64,000 nucleotides of DNA, from contig JARGXX010000100.1 in the NCBI GenBank assembly GCA_030374765.1, positions 1,116,001 through 1,180,000 on the forward strand. Reading direction: 5' to 3'. This document shows, in pieces, positions 30,804 through 40,477 of the stretch. Position numbers and translations under genes: made by a program. The stretch is from Agarophyton chilense (lineage: Eukaryota; Rhodophyta; Florideophyceae; Gracilariales; Gracilariaceae). Each line of letters opens with the position of its first letter. The first letter of the stretch is position 1. The notes under the pieces were generated by a model. The model saw only the letters and a program-made list of their open reading frames with translations, was not told the DNA's origin and did no database searches.

Positions 30804-33233
30804 TCAGCCAAAGTTTTTCTTCGAATGCTTCGTCTCAGCAATGTCCTGGAAATCGAAGCAAAGTCTGCCAGTGAACAGACTCAGTTGAAGAGCATCTGTC
30901 AGAGAGCTGTCTTTCTTGGTAAGCGGATCTGCCAGGTTGGAATGACCGGGAACCCACGATATCTTATCAACAGCACCAGTCTGAAATTCAAAACGGATGC
31001 AGCTAACATCACCACCAATCGATTTGTCGATAGAATTCTTCTGTGTCGATAGTGAAGTAAACAAGTCTTTAGAGTCCACAGCAAGTCTCAACTTGATTTC
31101 CATGCCTAGAAGCTCCGAGTATGCCTTAGAGATTGTCTTTCCTTCGTCAATCCCTTCCGAGGCAGCAAGAATCTCTGCAGCAGGTATGCTTTTGACGCGG
31201 CGCTTTGACTTGTGAGACAACCACGATATGGCATGATAAATCGAGTTGTTCTTCATCTCACCGATAAGCAAACCAGTTAGAACTCCAAGTTGGCCACATT
31301 CATCTGTCCGTGACGTATCTGAAAACACTAGAACGCTGAGTTCATACTGATTTTTGTCTGTCGGTCTAGGGTAAGCAATAGTAGTTCCGAGCTTCTTCAG
31401 CTTGCGAACTATATTCACTTGTTCAACAAGGTGACACACTTTTAGATCAGGGGCTTTTTGCTGCAGGTAGCTGGCATAGAATGAGCAGAATGGTGAAGCC
31501 GCAGTTCCGATCCATCCAAGTGAACTATTTGTGGAGGCAAACACAGACTTCTCAATCTGATTGAGTGGCTCATCAAAATGCTTGCGGCGTTGCCTAGAAA
31601 ACGGATACTCAGATACAGAGTTCATCTTATCGCCCGCATCTGTCTCAATGGTAAAGTCGCCATTTTGAACAGTGTTGATGCCAAAGAATCGGAGTTTGCC
31701 TGGTCCTTGCATCACATCACCAAACTTGAATCGTCTGCCAAACTCCTCCATAAAGCGTTTCACACGGTCGCCATCCCCTGCAGCTTTCAGGTCGTCAACT
31801 ATTTTAGCAACAATTAATACCAGCCTTCCGTTTTCTTTCTGGAAGAAAAGCTGAGGAACATGGATCGACTGCTTGAGTCCAATGTCAAACATAACATTAT
31901 CGGACTGGTTCTGCCACTTGGCATTTGCAGTGTCAAGGCCATAGGCAGCTGTCAGAAGTAGCCAAAGATGAGTCGATTTCATTTGGCTTTCTTTAGGTGG
32001 GCGAACATAGACGTTTCTTTGAGCCTCCCCTGTCTGCAGAAACGCAACCTTCACATCAGCCCTGTGGATTATCCAGCCGAATAGAGATGCAATTGATTCG
32101 AGGATCCGAAGTTTTGTGGGTGGGCATGTGGTACAGTCTTTGCTCAAGACGTTCTTCAAATCGTCCTCGTTCCCATGTGGTGCAATACGTGCTTTAAGCT
32201 TGAGAGACCCGTCATCATTAGTCTTCACTTTGTATAAGGTGTGACTGCTGATAACATTGGAGTTCGGAGGAACTTCTTCGTGTGTGACCGGGCGAACAGT
32301 CTTGAGAAATGTATCTTCCTCTGCATTGTGGGCGTTGACCAAAGGGTATTGGTCAAACCCTTGTGCGTGGTGCCTTAGAAATGGTTTGTTCCCAAAATGG
32401 TCAAGAATCGATTCTAGGACTGATTTCTCAGTGCTTGTGACTTCCAGTTGTGCCACTGTACCAGAACTGGCTGGGAGTGTTTCAGTAAACTTCCATACCT
32501 CCTTCTCCATTTCAAGTTGTTCTACATCCCCATCATCATAGTGTATGTTTAGACGACCATCTTCTGTTGCCGAGTGGACAGTGCTAGGGAAGAATTGTTC
32601 TTCAAGGGGCCAGAGAACAGAGATATTGTCTCCTACAAAGGGTTCAACGTTTGAGGATTCAGTAGAGAAGTCATCATCAACAGGTGAATCAACAGGTGAA
32701 TCAACAGGTGAATCAACAGGTGTGTTGATATCAGACGAACCTTGAGATAAGTCAACAGCAGTGTCACTTGGTACAGAGCATTCAAAGTTGACATCTGTGT
32801 TCATTTCAGCCTGTGTCTTTAAAGCAGTACAGTGGTCACTTGAAATCTCGGATATCGAGTCAATACCATCTTGTACTAGTTGGGCGAAGCTTTCTTGAGG
32901 CAGCGCTGGGCGAGCATCTTCAAATGCAACAGTGATTTCTCGATTATTGCGTCCTGGTACAGTCACTGAACGTGCATGCTGGTTGATAGAGAGGACCGGT
33001 TTGGGATCGGACCATTTTCCTCTCTTCTCAAATTCTTTGTTTTGGTATACTTCTATAAGATCACCAGCTGCAATTGGCACTTCGGTCACTGCCTTCGAGC
33101 GCAAAATAAGCACCAGTTTGCGACGAGCTTTAAGCTGGTCACGAGCATTGAGCACATCATCCGGTATTACAGTTTCGATAGGCTTTGCCACGATAGGGCT
33201 AGAAAAGCCTTTGGCTAGTTCGAATGCAGACAT
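30804..33233 (-). CDS. Copia RT-RNase H with Tudor-like linker, unit 1
   Basis: 809 codons from ATG 33233. Residues 1-110 are the IN C-terminal extension (FELAKGF near 4). A (PVDS)n repeat lies at 171-186. Residues 199-250 look like a Tudor/SH3-type barrel (GDNISVLWPLEEQFFPSTV, then HYDDGDVEQL). RT follows: RADVKVAFLQTG (Asp393), then IVDDLKAAG (Asp480-Asp481, the YVDD motif). RNase H acids sit at FSDT (Asp639), PAAEIL (Glu687), AVDSKD (Asp720) and NLADPLT (Asp769). All are intact. The ORF overlaps the upstream gag-IN frame by 19 bp and lies in the -1 frame, so it lacks its own known start mechanism; the ATG may be fortuitous. Confidence 0.9.
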   Translation of the reverse strand: MSAFELAKGFSSPIVAKPIETVIPDDVLNARDQLKARRKLVLILRSKAVTEVPIAAGDLIEVYQNKEFEKRGKWSDPKPVLSINQHARSVTVPGRNNREITVAFEDARPALPQESFAQLVQDGIDSISEISSDHCTALKTQAEMNTDVNFECSVPSDTAVDLSQGSSDINTPVDSPVDSPVDSPVDDDFSTESSNVEPFVGDNISVLWPLEEQFFPSTVHSATEDGRLNIHYDDGDVEQLEMEKEVWKFTETLPASSGTVAQLEVTSTEKSVLESILDHFGNKPFLRHHAQGFDQYPLVNAHNAEEDTFLKTVRPVTHEEVPPNSNVISSHTLYKVKTNDDGSLKLKARIAPHGNEDDLKNVLSKDCTTCPPTKLRILESIASLFGWIIHRADVKVAFLQTGEAQRNVYVRPPKESQMKSTHLWLLLTAAYGLDTANAKWQNQSDNVMFDIGLKQSIHVPQLFFQKENGRLVLIVAKIVDDLKAAGDGDRVKRFMEEFGRRFKFGDVMQGPGKLRFFGINTVQNGDFTIETDAGDKMNSVSEYPFSRQRRKHFDEPLNQIEKSVFASTNSSLGWIGTAASPFCSFYASYLQQKAPDLKVCHLVEQVNIVRKLKKLGTTIAYPRPTDKNQYELSVLVFSDTSRTDECGQLGVLTGLLIGEMKNNSIYHAISWLSHKSKRRVKSIPAAEILAASEGIDEGKTISKAYSELLGMEIKLRLAVDSKDLFTSLSTQKNSIDKSIGGDVSCIRFEFQTGAVDKISWVPGHSNLADPLTKKDSSLTDALQLSLFTGRLCFDFQDIAETKHSKKNFG
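32677..32722. repeat. 12-bp minisatellite TCAACAGGTGAA, unit 1
   Basis: Nearly four perfect units encoding PVDS repeats just before the Tudor-like segment of the RT protein. Identical copy number in the other two units. Confidence 0.9.
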
Positions 33234-35344
33234 AGTGTCGTTGCCATAGAGGTCATTGAGATTGACACAGCCTTGTATGCTGCGAGCTTTGGATCGAAGT
33301 CCGCGCCAGCAGCTTCTTTTAGACGAATAAAGACGCTACGGATGATGCTGTGTTTAGACTCTATTGCATTCTTGGAGTGCCTACCAGGAGGCACTGGGTG
33401 AATTGGGATTCCAAGCTTCTTGGTGTAGTTCTTGAATGCACCTATTTGGAATGCCTTGTCTGCACGAATAGAGTCAGGGTACCAGAATTGTGATACCCAT
33501 GAAGCTTCAAAGCCCACCACAGCTTCTGAGAGATTTGTCGAGGTAACTGCATAGACGCTCGAATATCGTGTGATGAGATCCATCAGATGCATTAGTAGTA
33601 TTTCATCCAGATAGAGATGATCAACACAGAGAACCTCGTTCAATTTCTTTGACAGAGAACTGATTGAAACCTTACGACTGGGCTGCGGGACCGATGTGCT
33701 CCGACAAGCCGTGCAGCGATTGACCATGCCCGTGAGGTAGGAAGCTATGGTTTCATTCCAAAATCCGTTTCTCTCGAGGAGGAGCTTGTAGTCTGTATAG
33801 CTTGCATGACCACAAACGTGCTTGTGGACTTTGTCTATAATCTTCTTGACCTCAAGCCATGGTGCATTATCGAGAGTGACTGCTGAGAGGCATGACAGTG
33901 TAGAACCATTGTTACAATGAGAGGTAAACCGATCTAGAGCTATGTAGCTTAAGAAACTTTCATTGATTATAGATATATGGTCTCTATGACCATCAGCCAG
34001 GAAGACCAATGCATTTCTTCCAATATGCTCGATGTTGGCCTTGCGAGTTACATTTCTTCCTATGACCCACTGAGAAGATCCATCCAGGACAAGGTGGGTG
34101 ATACGGACTGGTCTACCTTGGTCAGATGTCGCAGTGATGACAATAGATCCTAGGATGCAGCGTGCCGGACTGGAGTGTTCACCGACTCCATACTGCCAAT
34201 GTGTATGTCCATCGAGTGCTTTGGGAATAGCATCGAGCTTGGAATTGGGCGATATCCCTATATCGTCAGCAAGTAGATTCAGTTCGATAAGGCCAATTGC
34301 AGAGTACGGTGCTCCGTCGTCAAGTAGAGGTCCAACTTCTACAGGTGACTTGCCGGTACTAGCTGATGAACTAGTCAGAGTTGCCATATTAAACGACACT
34401 GTCTTCCTTTGCGACTTGTCTCTCCTTTCTTGATCATGGTCAGGGCGCAATCCAGGAGCTCGCGAAGCAGATGATGTAGCTGGTGCATCGAACGACTTGA
34501 CATGATGAGGTAGTGAGCCGTCAGGGTTATAGTTACGTTTCCAATGACCGTATTTGCCGCATATGTCACAAGAATATTTCATTGAAGGAGACTGTTCTTT
34601 GTAACGGTAACCAGAACTGTTCTTGCTATAGCGATGTTGTTCGCGGTGTTGCGTGGTGCCAGCCGAACTAGCAGTAAGCGGTACAGTACCACTCAGGGCA
34701 TGCGAAGTCTTGTCGCACTGCTTTATTACCGAGGCCACTGACTGATACGTGATAGAGCTGAGAAACTCATCATTCGACGATTGAAAATTCAGGTTCTCAT
34801 CGGAAGGTGCAGCTGCTGCCATGACAGAGACCCACTGAGAGTCGTCAATTGCAGAGTTGGATAGCAGCATTAGCGCCGTAATACACTCTGGAAGCTCAGT
34901 CGTTGCAGAGATGGAGTTAAACTTTGCAACTTGCGCGGAGAAACGGGATTCGAAGTTCTTCATAGTCTCTGTGTTGCCTCTACGAGTATTCCAGAGTTGG
35001 TTGAAATCGCGATAGGCCTCACTGACTACAGAGAGAGCGTCCTTCTGGTAAATTTTTCCTACCAGATGATCCACAGCGCCATCTTCCGTCAACTGGCCAT
35101 CAGCAATTCCGGAGCAAAGGTCCTTTGCACGGCCATACAGTTGCGACTTAAGACATATAGCCTGAAGTGCAATTGGAATCTTGTTGCTGTTCGAAGCTGG
35201 TAGTGCGTTATGAAACGTTTGCCAGAGCTTCACAGCATCACGGTATTCTTCCTGGTCACCTTTGCCATCAGTCTATGGAGGAGACTTGGCATCCCAGGAG
35301 ATCTTGGGCCGGGACGGCAGATTGGATTGGGGCGCTGGGCCCAT
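33215..35344 (-). pseudogene. Copia gag-PR-IN, unit 1 (TAG near start)
   Basis: The likely gag start is the ATG inside the PBS (35342-35344). After 23 codons TAG occurs at 35273-35275, and the frame is then open for over 680 codons. Counting from the GTG codon at 35233: gag helices (LWQTFHNALPASNSNKI), a zinc knuckle with Tyr235 in place of the last Cys (CDICGKYGHWKRNY), protease LLDDGAPYSA (Asp305), integrase zinc (His470/476, Cys507/510), then Asp538 (CVDHLYL), Asp592 (RADKAF) and Glu625 (NAIESKH). The frame ends at 33215, 19 bp past the start of the RT frame. The integrase catalytic residues look intact. Confidence 0.86.
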
Positions 35345-35347
35345 AAC
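35335..35347 (-). promoter_or_regulatory. Primer-binding site, unit 1 (half-tRNA-iMet type)
   Basis: GTTATGGGCCCAG on the minus strand directly follows LTR end CTTA. Repeated at 40172-40184 and 45009-45021. Confidence 0.82.
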
Positions 35348-35629
35348 TAAGAATGATTAGACTTGCGGTGTAGAACTAGGTACACACAGTGTAGGACAGA
35401 GTACACAATTGCTGCACCGAGCGGGGTCGCCACTGTTTACAAACATGAGGTACATAGATGTATAAATAGAGTACATTACAACATAATTAACGGGCGTAAT
35501 ACATGATATAAGAGGTTGCAATGTGGTACGAATGGTGACTCATAGCAACGACAATTAAGTGTTCAAAATACAAAGCATTGAGCGGGCGCATTTTTAGACG
35601 ATCGACTTCCATCAATGATCGTTCTCATA
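35348..35629 (-). repeat. Internal hybrid LTR 1
   Basis: Left end carries the C of the 45022 LTR (GATTAGACTTGCGG), right end carries all diagnostic bases of the 30511 LTR. This is the structure expected from crossing over between the 5' and 3' LTRs. Confidence 0.93.
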
Positions 35630-35640
35630 TTCCTCCCCTT

Positions 35641-38070
35641 TCAGCCAAAGTTTTTCTTCGAATGCTTCGTCTCAGCAATGTCCTGGAAATCGAAGCAAAG
35701 TCTGCCAGTGAACAGACTCAGTTGAAGAGCATCTGTCAGAGAGCTGTCTTTCTTGGTAAGCGGATCTGCCAGGTTGGAATGACCGGGAACCCACGATATC
35801 TTATCAACAGCACCAGTCTGAAATTCAAAACGGATGCAGCTAACATCACCACCAATCGATTTGTCGATAGAATTCTTCTGTGTCGATAGTGAAGTAAACA
35901 AGTCTTTAGAGTCCACAGCAAGTCTCAACTTGATTTCCATGCCTAGAAGCTCCGAGTATGCCTTAGAGATTGTCTTTCCTTCGTCAATCCCTTCCGAGGC
36001 AGCAAGAATCTCTGCAGCAGGTATGCTTTTGACGCGGCGCTTTGACTTGTGAGACAACCACGATATGGCATGATAAATCGAGTTGTTCTTCATCTCACCG
36101 ATAAGCAAACCAGTTAGAACTCCAAGTTGGCCACATTCATCTGTCCGTGACGTATCTGAAAACACTAGAACGCTGAGTTCATACTGATTTTTGTCTGTCG
36201 GTCTAGGGTAAGCAATAGTAGTTCCGAGCTTCTTCAGCTTGCGAACTATATTCACTTGTTCAACAAGGTGACACACTTTTAGATCAGGGGCTTTTTGCTG
36301 CAGGTAGCTGGCATAGAATGAGCAGAATGGTGAAGCCGCAGTTCCGATCCATCCAAGTGAACTATTTGTGGAGGCAAACACAGACTTCTCAATCTGATTG
36401 AGTGGCTCATCAAAATGCTTGCGGCGTTGCCTAGAAAACGGATACTCAGATACAGAGTTCATCTTATCGCCCGCATCTGTCTCAATGGTAAAGTCGCCAT
36501 TTTGAACAGTGTTGATGCCAAAGAATCGGAGTTTGCCTGGTCCTTGCATCACATCACCAAACTTGAATCGTCTGCCAAACTCCTCCATAAAGCGTTTCAC
36601 ACGGTCGCCATCCCCTGCAGCTTTCAGGTCGTCAACTATTTTAGCAACAATTAATACCAGCCTTCCGTTTTCTTTCTGGAAGAAAAGCTGAGGAACATGG
36701 ATCGACTGCTTGAGTCCAATGTCAAACATAACATTATCGGACTGGTTCTGCCACTTGGCATTTGCAGTGTCAAGGCCATAGGCAGCTGTCAGAAGTAGCC
36801 AAAGATGAGTCGATTTCATTTGGCTTTCTTTAGGTGGGCGAACATAGACGTTTCTTTGAGCCTCCCCTGTCTGCAGAAACGCAACCTTCACATCAGCCCT
36901 GTGGATTATCCAGCCGAATAGAGATGCAATTGATTCGAGGATCCGAAGTTTTGTGGGTGGGCATGTGGTACAGTCTTTGCTCAAGACGTTCTTCAAATCG
37001 TCCTCGTTCCCATGTGGTGCAATACGTGCTTTAAGCTTGAGAGACCCGTCATCATTAGTCTTCACTTTGTATAAGGTGTGACTGCTGATAACATTGGAGT
37101 TCGGAGGAACTTCTTCGTGTGTGACCGGGCGAACAGTCTTGAGAAATTTATCTTCCTCTGCATTGTGGGCGTTGACTAAAGGGTATTGGTCAAACCCTTG
37201 TGCGTGGTGCCTTAGAAATGGTTTGTTCCCAAAATGGTCAAGAATCGATTCTAGGACTGATTTCTCAGTGCTTGTGACTTCCAGTTGTGCCACTGTACCA
37301 GAACTGGCTGGGAGTGTTTCAGTAAACTTCCATACCTCCTTCTCCATTTCAAGTTGTTCTACATCCCCATCATCATAGTGTATGTTTAGACGACCATCTT
37401 CTGTTGCCGAGTGGACAGTGCCAGGGAAGAATTGTTCTTCAAGGGGCCAGAGAACAGAGATATTGTCTCCTACAAAGGGTTCAACGTTTGAGGATTCAGT
37501 AGAGAAGTCATCATCAACAGGTGAATCAACAGGTGAATCAACAGGTGAATCAACAGGTGTGTTGATATCAGACGAACCTTGAGATAAGTCAACAGCAGTG
37601 TCACTTGGTACAGAGCATTCAAAGTTGACATCTGTGTTCATTTCAGCCTGTGTCTTTAAAGCAGTACAGTGGTCACTTGAAATCTCGGATATCGAGTCAA
37701 TACCATCTTGTACTAGTTGGGCGAAGCTTTCTTGAGGCAGCGCTGGGCGAGCATCTTCAAATGCAACAGTGATTTCTCGATTATTGCGTCCTGGTACAGT
37801 CACTGAACGTGCATGCTGGTTGATAGAGAGGACCGGTTTGGGATCGGACCATTTTCCTCTCTTCTCAAATTCTTTGTTTTGGTATACTTCTATAAGATCA
37901 CCAGCTGCAATTGGCACTTCGGTCACTGCCTTCGAGCGCAAAATAAGCACCAGTTTGCGACGAGCTTTAAGCTGGTCACGAGCATTGAGCACATCATCCG
38001 GGATTACAGTTTCGATAGGCTTTGCCACGATAGGGCTAGAAAAGCCTTTGGCTAGTTCGAATGCAGACAT
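35641..38070 (-). CDS. Copia RT-RNase H with Tudor-like linker, unit 2
   Basis: 809 codons, same domains and catalytic residues as unit 1. Differs from it at few residues (Gly instead of Ser in FFPGTV, Lys instead of Thr in EEDKFLKT). Overlaps the unit-2 gag-IN frame by 19 bp. Confidence 0.9.
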   Translation of the reverse strand: MSAFELAKGFSSPIVAKPIETVIPDDVLNARDQLKARRKLVLILRSKAVTEVPIAAGDLIEVYQNKEFEKRGKWSDPKPVLSINQHARSVTVPGRNNREITVAFEDARPALPQESFAQLVQDGIDSISEISSDHCTALKTQAEMNTDVNFECSVPSDTAVDLSQGSSDINTPVDSPVDSPVDSPVDDDFSTESSNVEPFVGDNISVLWPLEEQFFPGTVHSATEDGRLNIHYDDGDVEQLEMEKEVWKFTETLPASSGTVAQLEVTSTEKSVLESILDHFGNKPFLRHHAQGFDQYPLVNAHNAEEDKFLKTVRPVTHEEVPPNSNVISSHTLYKVKTNDDGSLKLKARIAPHGNEDDLKNVLSKDCTTCPPTKLRILESIASLFGWIIHRADVKVAFLQTGEAQRNVYVRPPKESQMKSTHLWLLLTAAYGLDTANAKWQNQSDNVMFDIGLKQSIHVPQLFFQKENGRLVLIVAKIVDDLKAAGDGDRVKRFMEEFGRRFKFGDVMQGPGKLRFFGINTVQNGDFTIETDAGDKMNSVSEYPFSRQRRKHFDEPLNQIEKSVFASTNSSLGWIGTAASPFCSFYASYLQQKAPDLKVCHLVEQVNIVRKLKKLGTTIAYPRPTDKNQYELSVLVFSDTSRTDECGQLGVLTGLLIGEMKNNSIYHAISWLSHKSKRRVKSIPAAEILAASEGIDEGKTISKAYSELLGMEIKLRLAVDSKDLFTSLSTQKNSIDKSIGGDVSCIRFEFQTGAVDKISWVPGHSNLADPLTKKDSSLTDALQLSLFTGRLCFDFQDIAETKHSKKNFG
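37514..37559. repeat. 12-bp minisatellite, unit 2
   Basis: Same four-unit PVDS-coding repeat as unit 1. Confidence 0.88.
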
Positions 38071-40181
38071 AGTGTCGTTGCCATAGAGGTCATTGAGATT
38101 GACACAGCCTTGTATGCTGCGAGCTTTGGATCGAAGTCCGCGCCAGCAGCTTCTTTTAGACGAATAAAGACGCTACGGATGATGCTGTGTTTAGACTCTA
38201 TTGCATTCTTGGAGTGCCTACCAGGAGGCACTGGGTGAATTGGGATTCCAAGCTTCTTGGTGTAGTTCTTGAATGCACCTATTTGGAATGCCTTGTCTGC
38301 ACGAATAGAGTCAGGGTACCAGAATTGTGATACCCATGAAGCTTCAAAGCCCACCACAGCTTCTGAGAGATTTGTCGAGGTAACTGCATAGACGCTCGAA
38401 TATCGTGTGATGAGATCCATCAGATGCACTAGTAGTATTTCATCCAGATAGAGATGATCAACACAGAGAACCTCGTTCAATTTCTTTGACAGAGAACTGA
38501 TTGAAACCTTACGACTGGGCTGCGGGACCGATGTGCTCCGACAAGCCGTGCAGCGATTGACCATGCCCGTGAGGTAGGAAGCTATGGTTTCATTCCAAAA
38601 TCCGTTTCTCTCGAGGAGGAGCTTGTAGTCTGTATAGCTTGCATGACCACAAACGTGCTTGTGGACTTTGTCTATAATCTTCTTGACCTCAAGCCATGGT
38701 GCATTATCGAGAGTGACTGCTGAGAGGCATGACAGTGTAGAACCATTGTTACAATGAGAGGTAAACCGATCTAGAGCTATGTAGCTTAAGAAACTTTCAT
38801 TGATTATAGATATATGGTCTCTATGACCATCAGCCAGGAAGACCAATGCATTTCTTCCAATATGCTCGATGTTGGCCTTGCGAGTTACATTTCTTCCTAT
38901 GACCCACTGAGAAGATCCATCCAGGACAAGGTGGGTGATACGGACTGGTCTACCTTGGTCAGATGTCGCAGTGATGACAATAGATCCTAGGATGCAGCGT
39001 GCCGGACTGGAGTGTTCACCGACTCCATACTGCCAATGTGTATGTCCATCGAGTGCTTTGGGAATAGCATCGAGCTTGGAATTGGGCGATATCCCTATAT
39101 CGTCAGCAAGTAGATTCAGTTCGATAAGGCCAATTGCAGAGTACGGTGCTCCGTCGTCAAGTAGAGGTCCAACTTCTACAGGTGACTTGCCGGTACTAGC
39201 TGATGAACTAGTCAGAGTTGCCATATTAAACGACACTGTCTTCCTTTGCGACTTGTCTCTCCTTTCTTGATCATGGTCAGGGCGCAATCCAGGAGCTCGC
39301 GAAGCAGATGATGTAGCTGGTGCATCGAACGACTTGACATGATGAGGTAGTGAGCCGTCAGGGTTATAGTTACGTTTCCAATGACCGTATTTGCCGCATA
39401 TGTCACAAGAATATTTCATTGAAGGAGACTGTTCTTTGTAACGGTAACCAGAACTGTTCTTGCTATAGCGATGTTGTTCGCGGTGTTGCGTGGTGCCAGC
39501 CGAACTAGCAGTAAGCGGTACAGTACCACTCAGGGCATGCGAAGTCTTGTCGCACTGCTTTATTACCGAGGCCACTGACTGATACGTGATAGAGCTGAGA
39601 AACTCATCATTCGACGATTGAAAATTCAGGTTCTCATCGGAAGGTGCAGCTGCTGCCATGACAGAGACCCACTGAGAGTCGTCAATTGCAGAGTTGGATA
39701 GCAGCATTAGCGCCGTAATACACTCTGGAAGCTCAGTCGTTGCAGAGATGGAGTTAAACTTTGCAACTTGCGCGGAGAAACGGGATTCGAAGTTCTTCAT
39801 AGTCTCTGTGTTGCCTCTACGAGTATTCCAGAGTTGGTTGAAATCGCGATAGGCCTCACTGACTACAGAGAGAGCGTCCTTCTGGTAAATTTTTCCTACC
39901 AGATGATCCACAGCGCCATCTTCCGTCAACTGGCCATCAGCAGTTCCGGAGCAAAGGTCCTTTGCACGGCCATACAGTTGCGACTTAAGACATATAGCCT
40001 GAAGTGCAATTGGAATCTTGTTGCTGTTCGAAGCTGGTAGTGCGTTATGAAACGTTTGCCAGAGCTTCACAGCATCACGGTATTCTTCCTGGTCACCTTT
40101 GCCATCAGTCTATGGAGGAGACTTGGCATCCCAGGAGAACTTGGGCCGGGACGGCAGATTGGATTGGGGCGCTGGGCCCAT
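38052..40181 (-). pseudogene. Copia gag-PR-IN, unit 2 (TAG near start)
   Basis: Start ATG in the PBS at 40179-40181, TAG at 40110-40112, then open to 38052. Domains as in unit 1 with the same Tyr in the zinc knuckle. Visible differences from unit 1 are Thr for Ile in CSGTADG and Val for Met in DEILLVHLM. Confidence 0.86.
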
Positions 40182-40184
40182 AAC

Positions 40185-40466
40185 TAAGAATGATTAGACT
40201 TGCGGTGTAGAACTAGGTACACACAGTGTAGGACAGAGTACACAATTGCTGCACCGAGCGGGGTCGCCACTGTTTACAAACATGAGGTACATAGATGTAT
40301 AAATAGAGTACATTACAACATAATTAACGGGCGTAATACATGATATAAGAGGTTGCAATGTGGTACGAATGGTGACTCATAGCAACGACAATTAAGTGTT
40401 CAAAATACAAAGCATTGAGCGGGCGCATTTTTAGACGATCGACTTCCATCAATGATCGTTCTCATA
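40185..40466 (-). repeat. Internal hybrid LTR 2
   Basis: Same hybrid as 35348-35629: left end of the 45022 type, right end of the 30511 type. Confidence 0.93.
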
Positions 40467-40477
40467 TTCCTCCCCTT

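Noticed and set aside
30741-31052. Plus-strand frames repeated at 4837-bp intervals inside the array
   Set aside because: Antisense shadows of the RT-RNase H coding strand, repeated only because the units are.
32677-32722. Short regular repeats as a CRISPR-like array
   Set aside because: Contiguous 12-bp units without spacers inside a retrotransposon reading frame; the host is eukaryotic.
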